Position numbers and translations under genes: made by a program
Source: Sympetrum striolatum
Taxonomy: Eukaryota > Arthropoda > Insecta > Odonata > Libellulidae
Direction: 5' to 3'
Assembly: GCA_947579665.1 (NCBI GenBank)
Contig: OX388343.1
Span: 92,670,254 to 92,734,253 of the forward strand
Length of the DNA: 64,000 bases
Notes under the pieces: generated by a model
Databases searched by the model: none
What the model saw: only the letters and a program-made list of their open reading frames with translations
What the model was told of the DNA's origin: nothing
Shown: positions 11,031 to 24,785 of the stretch, one piece after another
How the letters are laid out: each line of letters opens with the position of its first letter
Numbering within the stretch: the first letter of the stretch is position 1

Positions 11031-12560
11031 ATTCCACGTGAAAGTCGTGCACGACCGCAGCGTACTTGCCAGTCGTAAACTCGACCCCTTAAGAACCCGG
11101 ATACAGAACAGAACACTCCAAATATCATCCTCGGTCGCCATAAGTTGTTGTGAGCAGAAAGAACGCGAGGAAGATTCGACCACACCACTGACGTTGATAA
11201 GATATTTGCTGAAGGACAGGAAAATATCGGTAGCCAGCTGCCTGTCATAAAAATCCTTATCTTTTCCGCATGATAGTACCTCTGTTACCTATTCCCACTT
11301 TTATCTGGAAAACATCCTCCAAGGTCGTCGACTCCTCTCAATTGTTGCTACCTCACACTCGTCCATATCTCTATCCGACGATGGAAACTGCTCTAATCGC
11401 TCCAATTAATTGGGACCGTAAAAAATTCCGCTTCGCATAAATAGGTCTCATGCATATTATGCAATTACGAAGAATATCTCGGAGCAATTAGAATCTCCCC
11501 ACCTGCGAGGCTCGTGGAGTATTTTGGTGCATGGAATCTTCGAAAGATCTTTTTCATGGGAAAGGCAAACTTCCTATTTCCACTCCCCCAGGCACGGCGA
11601 TTGCTTAGATACAAATCTGTATGGATTATAAGGAGCTTATCTCTTTCCCGCCGTTAAAATTTTAAATAATTCATAAGGGGGCATCTTCGTGCGTCGGCGG
11701 CATGCACGGGATCGAAATTGCTCCACCGTCGCTAGAATTCCCCCGGCGATCGGCGGCAGACTTACGGATTGGAAATGCTCGCTCGCCTTCAATCGCGTAA
11801 TGATTGCGGATCAAAGACTTCGTTTGTTTCCCTCAGTGCGCTTCCGGCGTCCGCATCGCTCGTTAAATTCAGTCCGGTTTCTTTCGACGACGGAAGAGAC
11901 GTAAAGAATGCATTCTTTCGCGTTTCGAAATGTTTGCGATACGAAAGACTTAATGACTGCGCGGTGAATTACGCCAGTGCCCTCATTCCTTCAATCATAC
12001 ATTCGTTGATGATCAGAATTTTTTTTCCTCGGAGAGAAGTAAAAATCAATTCTCGTCCCATACGGGGTTCTATCGGGAATCTAGCGCTTACTTTCACGAT
12101 GTCTATGTTAGCTCTAAACCAGGACTTAGAACAGTATTTATTTTCGAATCTGTTACCGATCAGTTTCAATGGAAACGCCGAATTTCGTTTCAGGGAGGTT
12201 TTAGAGTAAATATGGAACGAGCTTCGGATACGGATTAGCATTCGATTTCCGAAACCGTGACAAAATGTTCGTTTTTGAGCGACCTAGAAAGCTCCATCGA
12301 CTCTCCACACTTAGATTCGATAGGCTTTTAGAAATGAGGTAGCAGCTCTTGGAAGAAGTGATGATGTCGCCGTCTCCGTACAATGAAATTTACATATACA
12401 AATATCCAATAACTTCGTTTGTGACGTACTTTCGACTCGGGTTGTCGATATCGAAACCGAATAGCTTACGCACCAACCCCCCAGTTCCGGTTTTGATCCG
12501 TCAAACCAGCATTTCAGCTCCAGTAGCGAGCTATTTTCATCGTTGAAAGAAATTAGGAAA
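11031..12560. other. gene-free CpG-rich block
   Basis: This block has conspicuously frequent CG (for example around 11,690-11,900, gtgcgtcggcggcatg and ccccggcgatcggcgg). Frames of up to 146 codons are open on the plus strand, but none resembles a known family and the composition explains their length. It may be regulatory or the edge of a transcribed region whose coding exons lie outside the window. Confidence 0.3.
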
Positions 12561-15199
12561 TGGAAACACTGTCACGCTAATTAGAATGTTGACCGAAAAT
12601 CGGATCAACAAATAACTCATATTATGACACATTATAACAATAAGAATTTAATTTCGGTTCAGGATTATTTTACATGAAATTTACATCCGGTCCGATATTT
12701 AACTTTGATCCAGTGCCAATGTTCTGCAAGAAAGGTTTCTGTAAAACAATTTATTTACGAATGGCCCAATAATTATACATCATACATTGTTTTTTAGAAA
12801 TATCCTACTGCTAATATGTAATGGAGATTCAAATACACTTACTCTTTATTTCACTTCTTAAAATTAAATTTAGTCCAAATAATCAAAGAGACGATTCAGC
12901 GAGGCAAAAAGTTAGTGCTTGACGAAAGTTTGGAAAGTTCCAATATACTTTGTTTCACTTTCACTCAATACTCAATAGGGGGTGTGATGTATCAATGATC
13001 GATTTTTCTTCGCGAAACTCTCTTTCCGGGCTAGAAAATCTTTTAAAACAGTCAGACATTATTTTTACATCCTACAAAAACGGCATTTTTCTAACAAACA
13101 TCTCGGCGATACCTGATGGCCGTAGCAAGATAATTTACAGCATATATCAGAAGACAATTAAGGATAAACCAGCAACGGGTTATCCCTCGTTAAAAAGAAT
13201 ATCATCACCGCTTCACTCCAACATACCGGAGGAGAGAATCGTAAAAAATGAAAAAATCAGCGTCGAAATGGCTGTTTGAGACGGAAGTCATATCGAGAGA
13301 AGATTCGAGTTGTCGCTTCATCGTTATTTTTAGCTCACTTTAAACGGACGAATCGTGAAGGAAACTGCCGGTGCGAAATGTTCCCGGTAATGGATGCAGT
13401 TAGGTATTCCGTGAGTCCTCAATGGGCATTTTTCGAAGGCGCCTTTGGGCTCATTAGACTTTAAGATAGTCAAACACGATAAGTGCTTCCTTTTAACTTC
13501 CTTGTTCCTGTGACATTTTTGAAAGCTTTCAAGTTTCCCTCCCAAATGGACGCATGTCAACGATTCCTTTGCAGATCTTTTGGATCTAGAATAGAACTTC
13601 CCATTGCTGTGTCGCGGTGGACTAGAGAGCCTCCTAGAAAACTATTAATACTTAATTGTGCACACATAAATACACAAGTTAGTTACTAAGCAAACAAGTT
13701 ATCGGGTTATTATCTCTGTATTTTTTTGCATTTTCCGTAACGGAACAATTTCGGCTTGCACCGGTTGAATACTCGCACGAAACATTCAGATATGGCCAAA
13801 ACAAAATAGTTGCTGCGACATTATTAGTTATATAAATTACTAAAATGTATGCAAACTATTTAAAATGATTTGGTATTTTAAGGAAAATAGTATTTCGGCT
13901 AACGAACATTTTTCTGGAACGGATTGCCCTCGTTACCCGAGGTCTCATCATTTAAAATGAATCAGATTCGCTTCCGATAATCTCTGGACTGTTGGATTTC
14001 CTGATCGAGCATAGCGATGTATCTATGACATTAATTAGCATTAGATATGTCATCTCAAATTTTCCCTTTATCCTTGTATGATGTTCTACTCCATTCTGAA
14101 CTATGATGAAATGTGTTTTCGGCTGCTTTTATATTCATCGGCGTAGTATCTAGTATTTATTGTGATTGGATAATTAATATTAATATCATATCAAATCCAT
14201 AGTAAAAATACAAAAATATTTTAAATGGTGATTTGAAACTTAACAATAATTAAAATTCAGAAGGATTAAAATATTAAATTTAGATTTTATTTGAATATTT
14301 ATCAGAAAAAATCAATAAACATTATAATCAAAGGGTTGAAAAGTTGGTGTAATTTACAATAGAAAATAATTGGAGAGATTTTTGACTTTGAATAAGTGCA
14401 CGGAGGTTATAATATAGGATTGGTACAGAGAAGCAATCCCTTATGCAAAGAAAAGGTTCAAGGCGAAAGCTGAAGGTAATGGATTTAAAAATTGGAGGCG
14501 GTGACCAATGCTCTTCCCTTAATGACGAATTTTAGCACTTTCCTGCAGCGACACTGAGCAAACCCAGTGTTTCTTTCCCTTCGAGCATCTTCTTCAGCGA
14601 TACAAATGGTTATAAGCTCGATTTCGAACCCGTTCCTGCTGCAGAGAGCCTGATTTGGAGTGTATTTAAAATTACTACTAGATTGGAAATGATTTCCCAC
14701 TGGACTTCGTATATTCATAGCAGGCTTTATGCAAAGCGTAAGGTGGTGAACGATGTTAAAAATGAAAATTGGTATTTTTGGTGATATATTTTGTTTTCTA
14801 ATAATGAGAATCTGATTACCTTAGAAGAAATGTATAAACCAATGTACTCATAAGACGATTATTTCTGAGAATACGCTAGCTTTAGTTAGCTAGCTAAATT
14901 TTGGTAACGAAATTTCATCGAAAGTTGCATATAAATTATGGTACTGCTTAGTAAAAGGCTTTTCTCGGTACGAATGGGCGGATCATCGACAACCTATCCC
15001 TCCTCCGAATACCTCCACTTTTGGTATCCCATCCCCACATTTTCATGCAATAAGTATCTTCTATAAGCACCACTGTTGATGAATTATTCACAAATTTTAG
15101 TAACTTAGGCATACACATGGCATATTTTGAAGAAAAACAAGAGAAAGTTTAGCGATAGTTGGCAACCCCCAGAAAGAGAAGGTCATTTCTAGAAGTACA
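12561..15199. other. gene-free AT-rich stretch
   Basis: I see no gene. A short palindromic cluster of gctagc and ttagctagctaa occurs at about 14,875-14,896. Otherwise nothing is supported. Confidence 0.35.
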
Positions 15200-15435
15200 T
15201 AGGGTATTTATTTATTTATTTGACCCTTTATTGGCGAGGTTAGGCCCAAGCGGGCCTCTCTTCCACCTAACCTCGTATGTCGTTAGAATATGAATAATTA
15301 TAAATTAAATTAAAACAAAAAGACAGAGTAGAGTGCGGGGAAAAATCTTTGCAACTGAAGGTTGCTAAAGAAAACCCCACGTTGCGGAAAAACACCCACA
15401 GAGAAGGGGGGTGAAAAAAACGCGAAAACACAGTA
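15200..15435 (-). mobile_element. retroposon 3' tail family X, copy 1
   Basis: On the minus strand this reads a cacccccc-type pyrimidine block, a ttctctgtgggtgttttt block, then ggttaggtggaagagaggcc, a GC hairpin with gggcctaacctcgcc, the signal AATAAA, and a tail of AAAT units (plus 15,209-15,222). Two other loci share the order of blocks: 16,560-16,800 (minus) and 27,535-27,762 (plus). A polyadenylation-like signal followed by a simple-repeat tail is typical of the 3' end of a non-LTR retrotransposon or a SINE derived from it. No coding part is attached. Confidence 0.65.
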
Positions 15436-16349
15436 AAAATAACAATTAAATATAGATAATAATAAAATTACATACAGCATATACATAAATCAATGAATTT
15501 ACAGAAGAAAATAAAAATATTATTAATTACAATAGAAAAATATAAGGGTAAGGAGTTCGCATAAGTAGGGTATACCCCCCCTCCCCCCGATGCGCGAATA
15601 TTTCCTCGCGGGCTCTCTACTATGCGGTACTATAATACTGCTTCAGAAAAGTTGTAATATCATTATATTCATAAGTTCATAAGTTATCAATACTTTTATG
15701 TTGCTATCTTAAGGACTGCGACACATAGCTACATTGAATCTCTACATCGTAGGACAAAAGAAATTACAGCATCATTAAAGATGCGGTTGAGAGAACAATA
15801 AAAGTGGTAAACATTCATCATGCCACTAAATTACAGCTTACGAATTGTAGTAAAAATGATGTAAGTATTACGAAAAAAAGGCAGTTAATCTGGCAAAATA
15901 AGAAGATTCACTATTTACAGCTTAAATATTTAACAATCTTATATAATTCACCATCAAACTATGTGATTCATCTGAGCTTGCTCCTCTCCATTTAAAGTTG
16001 ACGGAAAACGTTTCTACGCTATTCGCGTCTTAGGGCCTCAAATAAGATGGGATGGGAGTATCGTGAATATAAACTCTTTCCCAGAAATCTTTTCCCGCCA
16101 CGCCTATTCATGAGAAATGTCTTCCTTCGCTTCCCTTCCTTCCAATTCCTATTACCACTCATAAATTACTCTCTTCCAAACCTTTATCATGATAGAAACG
16201 CTTTAGTACCGCTAACAGAGAGGCTACGAATATAATTTTTGCCAAGAATAAGGACAGCGCAGTATCCATCAACATATGACGGAAAGAAAAACTTTCCAGG
16301 ACAAAGTAAATAAATAAAACTTGTACAAATTCCCAAAAAGAGGAGGTTA
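15436..16349. other. gene-free stretch
   Basis: No recognisable gene or repeat. A c-run (taccccccctccccccg) lies near 15,575-15,590. Confidence 0.35.
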
Positions 16350-16380
16350 ACTGGTTTTGGCGACCGAGCAGCATCATCAG
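16350..16380 (-). repeat. degenerate hammerhead-like tag
   Basis: The minus strand reads CTGATGATGCTGC, then GGTCGCC, then AAAACC: a CUGAUGA box, a poor stem and a mutated GAAA box (CAAA). It resembles the 51.3 kb motif but lacks a complete core, so it is probably a decayed relative. Confidence 0.25.
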
Positions 16381-16559
16381 AACCCTGACTGCTTCTATTT
16401 ATAGAATTTGTGTATGCTATAATTTTTGACTATGTCATTAAATGTTTGTAATATGAAATTTCACCATGTAACGCTTGATAATACCTACTTTATACAACGG
16501 AATTATACATACTCACAAACACACGATTTTACCGGGCGAAATTGGAACTATTAAAAAAT

Positions 16560-16800
16560 AGGAAGTCCCATCTTCCATTTAACTCTTGTTTAATAAAATC
16601 ACATAAGAACAAGAATATAACCAATAATATATGTAGTTTTCTTGACTACTAATACGGTAATTGAGAGGAAATATGGAGTGGAGCAAATAAAAAAATATCT
16701 TAATTTGATCACAGAAAATAAATGTCCACTGCAAAAAAGCACCCACAAAGAGAAGGGAGTGTGTAAAAAACTGGAAAATGTATAGGGAAGGTCGAAAAAA
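16560..16800 (-). mobile_element. retroposon 3' tail family X, copy 2
   Basis: Plus-strand aaaaaagcacccacaaagag followed by aagggagtgtg matches aaaaacacccacagagaagg at 15,389, and the minus strand later reads gagttaaatggaagatggga where copy 1 has ggttaggtggaagagaggcc. The copy is more diverged than copy 1 and lacks a clear AAAT tail. Confidence 0.5.
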
Positions 16801-19241
16801 AGAGAGATAGATCACCACAGAAGTTATCGTCATCTTTTCATCAAATGTTTCGTTACTGCAGGACTGAAATTAATACAGCGAATCAAAGCAAACAGAATTA
16901 ACATCCACGAAATGGGTCTTAGTAAACCCAGTAAAAATAATATGAGATATTAATGTTCGGTCTGCAAAATCATTTGGGATACTTATAATAATCATTCTTT
17001 TGAAACTCTCAGAACTTCAGCAATTGAGGCGACGAAAGAATTCATTATCGAAAGCGACACACGTGGCACTGAGTTTATTCAGTTAGCATGTTTGCATAAA
17101 TACCCCATTAGGATTTCAAGGTACTGTTTGTTTCGGGAGATTGTGGTAAGACAGCAGAAGATGGATGGATGGACCATATAACACCGTTCACAAGGATTTT
17201 TGCGCCCGGGGCAATCTCGTGAAGGAGGGAATGAATATTTAACATTGAAAAATTTCAGAGCCATTACCGTGAATAGAAAAGATGTCGTAGATCACTTTCA
17301 TTTATCTATCATGTTGAAGAACCTTGGGCAAAGAGAAATTCAAATTTCTGAGCTAATGGATCCCTTGCGAAGTTTTCATGCAGAGTGACAAAATTGATGT
17401 ATGTCATATATTCGACAACTAATTTTGTAAGAGGTGATTTAAACACAGAGTTTAAATACAGAGTTATAATGCATACCTTTATCTGAGTTTTTGGTGAATA
17501 AAGCGAGGACATAGTGAAGCAGTCTGGTAGAAGGTTAAAACATGACATCTTATACAATACAGAATCAAATTCCTGTATAATTCAACAAGGAGATGGACAA
17601 CTTCACTGTGCTAACGTTTTCTTCAGGATATATAGAGTGCAAGTTTGGAGCTAAGCTTGCGAGCGATCCTTTGTGAACGATTCTTCAGCATGAAACAATA
17701 AACGAATTAAAGATACTGAAATGCTGGATAAGAGTGCTTGATCAGGATTTGAAGGAAGATTAGTGTGCATAGATCTACTAACTCGCAACTCAGATGGACC
17801 ATATTGTATCCTTTCATCCAAACTCTATGACTGAAACAAGTGGCTAACAAACTAAAGGAAAACTATGAAAAAACAACTATATGATATGTTCTGGAAGAAT
17901 CATTGTGGATAAAATCTCAATTGATTAGATGGTGGCAGAGTCATGAAGTTCCAAAATTTATTTTTATCACATCATGGTGAATGTGATTGAAAAGAAAATG
18001 AGAAAACCGAAACATGTAGACAGTATATTAAAACTATAGCAAGAGAAAATGTCGCTTAAAGAAGTACGGCCTGAGATGATTGAATTCAATAGTTAAAAAG
18101 CTAACTTTGACTTCGAAAAACTCGGAAACCGAAGACGAGGAAAGATACAAATACTCAGACTTGAGGGCTATAGCAGAATCTAAGAATATTTTTTAATACA
18201 ACGCCTGCATGATAGAAACTCTGGATATTTAAAACTGTTAGTTTTGGTAATAAGCAATAGATGCCTTAAAAATCTGTAATTATTGAAACATTTAAGATTA
18301 TAATCAGTTATGCTCCGATGTATTTTATTCAAATGACTGTACATGTAATTTTCGCCTCTTCTGCAGCGATGTGTAATAATAAACGACGCCATGATTATGC
18401 GTGAGAGAAGAGAGAAAGAGTAAACAATTAAAACGACAAGTCGCGAACAACAATATTAGCATTAAGAAGTTATAATTGGCATCAAATATTAAGATGTTAT
18501 AGTAGAAAATTTAAATCGTTAAACAAAGATTCAACAATTGAGACGGTTTTTAGTGATTGTTACCTCAGGGTGGTATCCGAAGTTGTATTGGTTGAAATAG
18601 AGAAGAATACAAGATTGGATCAACGACATGCGTTAATCGTTCTTCTATTGGCAGAGTAATTGTTATTTCTTCTTTTGTGACCTTATTTCTAAAAATTAAG
18701 TAAACTATTCCCCTCGATACGGGACTACCCAATCTTTAAAGCAATGCCTCCCAACATTATGTCTTCTAATGCACACCCATGGAGCGTATCGACTCCACTT
18801 TTACGGCACTAAACCAAGCGTTTAATCTAAAATTGAAAAAGAAACAAATCCAGTCTTCTCCAGTCTTCCATTTAGAGCGGCAATACTATTGGTCTTTATG
18901 ACATTTCCACTACACACCATACTTGCATGTAGAAGGCTAGCCATTTTAGAGTAGAATATAAACGTAAATTGAAACTTCAGTTTAAATAAAACATAAATAA
19001 ATCATTTATATGAAAACTTATCTAACGGAATTTTAACCTATTGAAAAAGAAGAATTACTCTTGACGAATCCCACTAAAAATAGGAATTAATTCATCTACC
19101 TAAGCTTCTTTTTATTAAGATCTTCACCGACCTGAAAATGTTACAATTCATTTATCCGTCTCTGCAAGCTACCAATTTCAGCCTCAGGGTAGAACACAAG
19201 TAATGAGATCAAGCTTTACTTTGTATTAGTGAGATACAAAC
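16801..19241. other. gene-free stretch
   Basis: Nothing recognisable. The 17,580-18,120 part is purine-rich and could be an eroded retroelement, but no motif supports that. Confidence 0.3.
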
Positions 19242-19316
19242 GAGACCCATTGTTGAAAACGTTTTACTTACAACTTTACTTTACTTTTAAGCAAAGCGTT
19301 TTCAACAATGAGTCTC
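19242..19316. repeat. fold-back hairpin
   Basis: Arms of 20 bp (19,242-19,261, gagacccattgttgaaaacg; and 19,297-19,316) are inverted copies with one mismatch, separated by 35 bases. It has no coding content. It may be a MITE remnant or a template-switch product. Confidence 0.7.
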
Positions 19317-22060
19317 TTTTCGGGGTTGAATTTTTTCACCGAGGGAGAAGCTCTCAGAGATTAATTCAGAAACTACCCTTAGTGATAAGGCTGCACGACC
19401 TATTGTATTATACGACACATCTTGCCATGTTTTTGGCACGTGCTGAATCAATATTGTCATCGTAATAAACCGCTTGTTTATTCGTTTCACTCTAATTTTT
19501 AATCGAAGAAGAAAATACCTAGTCTAAGATAAAATATTTTAAACTTTTGTCACAAACTCTCATAAAAATATTTGCAAAAATAAGCGCATACCAAATAAAA
19601 AATCTGAAGTTTACGTCACCCTCGGAGTGCGCGCGGCACACCAAGGGTTAACCCACGCTCGGCACACCGGTTGGTAAGTGCTGTTGTAAAAGATAAATTT
19701 TCCTGTATTATCTTCTGCATATCTCCCATTCTTATAACAAACCTTTTTATAACAGAGTATCTGTTACGCATCATATCTTTTTTTATCGGCGCAAGAACAC
19801 TTAGCCATTCATGTTTGGCTTATTGAGGACGGATATTCATAATTCATACACGTTTAACGTTTTTATACGCAAACCCCTCATCTAAATGGAAATGACTCTT
19901 TGAGACGGCCATTGTTGGAGGGTAGCAGGAAATTGGTTATCTGGTTAGAGGGATTTGCCATCTCCATTATGACGGCGGAGTTACTTGGAGCGAAAAATTT
20001 ATCCACTTCATTTTACAGATTGCTAAAGCAGAAAATTGCTAATGAGAGAAAATCGTACGCAGTTTGGAGATCGATCAAAGTGGCCCTCATCCTCTGAAAA
20101 TGATGAAGAACCAATAAAAAATAATCGCCTCGATGGAAAGGAAGTCCTCCGACAGCGTCGTGCTTCCTTCCGCCCGTTTTATGCTTTGTTAACATTTGTG
20201 ATCGATTTTCAGGAGATTCCAGCCATGTGTCAAATGGCTCCCTTCAATCATACTCATGAATATTTAGGATAAGACCCAACCTAACTGCGAACGTGAACCA
20301 CGGGGACATGTGCACGGCATTCTTAACCGAAAGCACGGCTGCAATATTGATTATCAATTACTATCTCATTCACAAGGCGACGGATGGATTTGAAATGCAA
20401 ATACGCGAGCTGCAAAGAGTATTTTTTTCAGCCGGGCAAATTATCAATTATGATTAAATCGGAGAGGAAGTGTTTGACATCTAACACTGATAAATAGTTA
20501 CAATCTCCATAGCGATACGACGAGAACTTTAAAATTATAAAGGTGACACATCCTGTAATAAATAAGGGATTTTGGAATACGAAACAATGGGAGATACTTG
20601 ACAGACAGTTTATAAATATAATGAATAAACGATCTGAGAGAAATCCACAGATTTATAACTGTCAGAATAGTTCCTGTTGGGGCTGTCAGGATTGCAGTTA
20701 CCAAGGAAATTTTCAATTTGCTTATTCTCTTTCTTGTGTACACTATGACATACCGAAAAGTAGTACGTGCTCTATCACGTTTATTTGCTAACTATTTGCC
20801 GTATTCACTTGTGTTTTCTCGAGGATTCGTTCATTTATCCCCAGAAATTTACGACAGTTTAATATGTATCTGTTTTCTGTTCCAAGAACGATGTTTTACA
20901 ATAAAAATCGCATAAATAAAATGCTCCCCTGACAAATCTGTGACGACTGTCTTGAGTTGAAAATATTGGGGCATTATTATTCGCATTTATGAAAGAAAAA
21001 TGTGGAGTAACATCTATGAGGGGATAGAAAGCACAATAAAAAAGGTCATTGAAGGAAAGAGAGCAGTTGCAAGATAAAGATTTCAACTGTTAAATTTATT
21101 TAACTATTTATTTCTAAATCCCTTCAAACATCCATTCACTGGACCATTACAGTGGTGGGCTTCAAACAATAACAGCGGACTAACACACAAGTTATTTGAT
21201 GTGGTCAAAATCTCCGAGCTTTCCTTAAACTCTAAAACCTACAGTTTTATTATTCCATAATTGAGGCAATCAGACCCAATAATTACGTTTCCCATATAAT
21301 AGCCTTGTATTGTCTTCAGAGACATTATCAATCTCTATTTTGTTTTCTTAAGTTCATTAATCTGCTTGTAGTTAAAAATAATTAAAGCCGTACGATCAAT
21401 CCCTAAATTATATGATGAAATAAGAATAGGAGACATTTTAGTCTGAATAAACCCTTAATCCATAACTTAAATACATTATTTATTTTTCTATTAACTTTTT
21501 TATAAAAAGAAATTTCAATCTTTCTCCTTTACTTGTTCATTCACAGAAACATATATTACAGCAAGTAAAATTCTACTTTTAAAAGTTGCCAATTACTGTT
21601 AATTGTAGAAATGTAATATGTTAGTAGTGGTTTAGCTTCCGCTGTGTAATGTTAAATTTTAATACTACAGAGCTTGTTGAATATCTCCAGAAACGGCTTT
21701 TAAAATTTACGAGGGCTTTACGTAAGAATATACTAAAAAAGGCTATAATAATTGCATTTTATGATAAATTGGCTAAGGTGAAACCCAGACAATAAATTTC
21801 GGATTCGTTTCTCTGTTTTCGAAAGAATAGAATTCGCCAACGGAGGTAATATTCCTGCCGAATCCTGCCTCAAATGTAAACGAAAGCAAGGTTCCCTTCC
21901 ACCGCATTAAGTTCGCCTAATGAGGAGTCAAAACGTTTGCACGCGAGAGTCAAACAATCACGCTCCCGCGGAATAAGAAAAAAGCGAGAAAGTCTATCGT
22001 CCTCGACAAATAAAAATGGCAGAAGTGAAATGGGGCGAGTGATCGATTAGTCCCCATTAG
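19317..22060. other. gene-free; putative regulatory block 20,280-20,470
   Basis: No gene. The 20,280-20,470 interval combines CpG-containing words with tattgattatcaatta, an octamer ATGCAAAT (20,395-20,402, the canonical POU site) and aattatcaattatgattaaatc, a dense set of POU/homeodomain/PBC-type sites. Near 19,625-19,675 the word cggcacacc occurs twice in a GC-rich patch. Confidence 0.35.
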
Positions 22061-22700
22061 AACGTGACTTTGGCGCGAATCTTGGTCTCTCGGAAGAGCA
22101 AATCCGTGGAAAAATCAGTAAACACGTCAGCGGCGCACAGCCCCCTCCCCCCACTCCTCCCCTTCCCCCTCCCTCCCCCACCCCTGTCATTTTCCATCCG
22201 CCCCTGGGCTCTCATCCAACGCTATGTTTGTTTTTCCCTCCCACGTCCCCCTTGATTTACGTCCGATAAATTCCAGGGATCAAGCCACACTTAATTATAC
22301 GTTGTAAGACTGGGAAGAACAGCTCTGCTCAACCCGATATGGGTGGACCACGAAATCATCCACTCCTCTCCCTCAGGCTTCCAAATACCTCCTCCAAAAA
22401 CTCCTTATTTTTGCCTCCTCCTGCATCTTCCAATTTACCAATCTTCCCATTGCCTGACCCTCCAATGGCTCATCCTATCTTCCTCCATCGTGGTACACTC
22501 CCTCTTTTCAACTCCCTCACTCGATTCTACTGTCTCATTGGAGATTCCACCTCTAAGACGCACCTGCTCGCCTCCCCATTCTAATCTATACACTTGGAAT
22601 ATAAAATGAGGAGATTTTCGGGGGAAAGGAAGTATAGGAGGAAAAAAAGAATCACTTGCGGCGGTTAAGTGTTTCGGAGGGTAGCGTAGGTAGACGGTGG
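22061..22700. repeat. C-rich polypyrimidine tract
   Basis: Positions about 22,137-22,205 are almost pure C/T on the plus strand, and the bias continues weakly to about 22,580. This keeps two overlapping frames of 81-88 codons open, neither like a known protein. It is probably low-complexity DNA that could adopt triplex or i-motif structure. Confidence 0.5.
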
Positions 22701-24785
22701 AAGGAGAGGATGGATGAAGAGGTAGTTCTTGAAGGTTATGAACCGGTAAGGATCTGCTGAGTTGTTGCAGTTATTATCATCCTCGAGTTTAACTTTCCTT
22801 ATAAGGGATTAGATTAGGCTAAATTTTAACCATGAATGTCAACCTTGCGTTAGATCAGATGGGTGTTTGCGCGTCCAAGCATTTTCATGATGTTCATATC
22901 TTTGAGTGAATGGTTATGATATCCATCCATATCGTTTCGCTTAGCGTTTAAGCATTATTACTACAGTTGAGTATTCGTATACGATACACGAGATTGTTAC
23001 GTCTTATTGTTTTGTTATCCAATATTCACAAATTATGTTTTTCGCCAAGCTTATTTTTCCTATAACATATTTTACAAGTCCATCTATTAAGAAAGGCCTG
23101 TTTGAACCACAATTTCTACACAATTAGATACTATGCTCTCGAGAGGAAATGAAGCTCACTAGGAAATATGTGGGATAAGGTACTTTGCCCTTACCTTCCT
23201 ACTCAGGATGCTCCAAGAGGCCTCTTAGAGTCCTCATAAGTACAACACAATGACCCTCTGAATGATATTTTTCATAGCATTCAATGTGGAGTGATCTAAA
23301 TGAATGCTATTAATCAGTGCTGTTTACACGTGAATAACTTTCCTCAGCCATGAGGAAAACTAAGACAAAAGAAAGTGGGAAACACTTATTTCTCTTTCCT
23401 CATATACCGAAATGCAAATTATTTCATGAATGAAATTATGGTGGGAAGAAAATGTCCTAAAATGCAACTTAAGTCATCTGGCTCTCCGTAGCCATTTGAA
23501 TGTGCATTTTATATAAAGTATTTGCCATCTTCTCTCTTATAAAATGTTTGATTTATGAATCGAAAATCGACAAAATAAACTTTAGGTAAATTTTTGGGTA
23601 CATCAAAAACGTTTTACTAAATTTTAAAAGATTTACTTTAGAAGAGATGAAAGAGAGACAAAATAAAATTGCACGAACACTGCTCTTATCTCCGACACAC
23701 GATCTGGTCACTTTTTCCTCAATATAGTATATTAGATCAAATTTAATGACACCAAAGTGCAAAGGGGAAGGAATTTTTAAGTAACAAAGACCTCTGCTTG
23801 AAAATTCTACAGTTTTCCTCTTAATCAGATCCAGACAACTATATTCACACCTGCTTTTATTCCAGTAACAAATCCTCATTTTTTTCTCAGTAAAACGAGA
23901 AAGGTGACAAGAAAACCAACTGAAATTTTGAAATGAGATAAACCAGAAGACGGCTCTCTCGCAGATGAGAGAAAGGTCTTTTCTACAGGAAACGTTAACT
24001 TTTCGAGGCCAAGAAAGCTGTCGACGATTTAAAAATAATAGTTCCGAAAAGAAAAAAAGAAGGCTGCGTCTACTTAAAAAATGAAACGTCATGTAGATTT
24101 CTTACAGCCTCTGCCTTTGATGTAATTAAGTTATTTAGGCCTACGATTATGGAGGGATTTTATTTTGAAACAGAAATGTGTATGTATAAATCTTAGAGTC
24201 GCACAATCTGGGAACTAAGTCCTTCCAAAGAGCCCAGCGTAACAGTTAAGCACAATGGAGACAATTTTTTAATATTGTAAGTCAAACTTTTAGATATGGC
24301 TGGGCTTCACCTGGTTTAACGAAGTTTCTTGATTCAATCAATCCCTTGAAAGTTTTTTTAATCATAAATAATTCATTCCTTATGATTATGAAGGGGTTCT
24401 ACCAAGTAACACCTCAAGCGGTCATGTTTTATATGTTTCCAGGGAAAGCTTCAGTTACAAGCCATTTAAACAGTACGACAAGAGTCATAAAATTCATTCA
24501 ACGGAACGAGGACATAGAAAAGTCTCAGATAGGAAGGAGTTCAGATGAGTATTGTAAAGAAACGTGGCTGCTAGACTGAAGAGAAGTGCCCGGAAGTAAT
24601 GTTTGTATGCAACACATAGTGTAGAGTGATGTAATTATAATATAATTCATGCATCCATTTATCAGTTCATTTATTGATTGCTAAGAAGCTAAGTCTCTTC
24701 ATCCATACATTGGCTAACCATATTTCTTAAAAGAGTAAAATCGATTGTGGCAGGCTTTACTAAGTGGAAATCCATAACAGAGGTT
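22701..24785. other. gene-free stretch
   Basis: No supported gene. A 179-codon minus-strand frame (23,553-24,092) has no recognisable domain, no codon bias and no neighbours, and I regard it as chance. A 10-bp inverted repeat (atagcattca ... tgaatgctat) lies near 23,274-23,310. Confidence 0.35.

Noticed and set aside
11769..12209. 146-codon open frame on the plus strand
   Set aside because: Lies in CpG-rich DNA where stops are rarer. Overlapping frames are also open, and no domain is recognised.
23553..24092. 179-codon open frame on the minus strand
   Set aside because: No recognisable domain, no codon bias toward GC as in the cuticle gene, aromatic/serine-rich composition typical of AT-rich chance translation, and no promoter or splice context.
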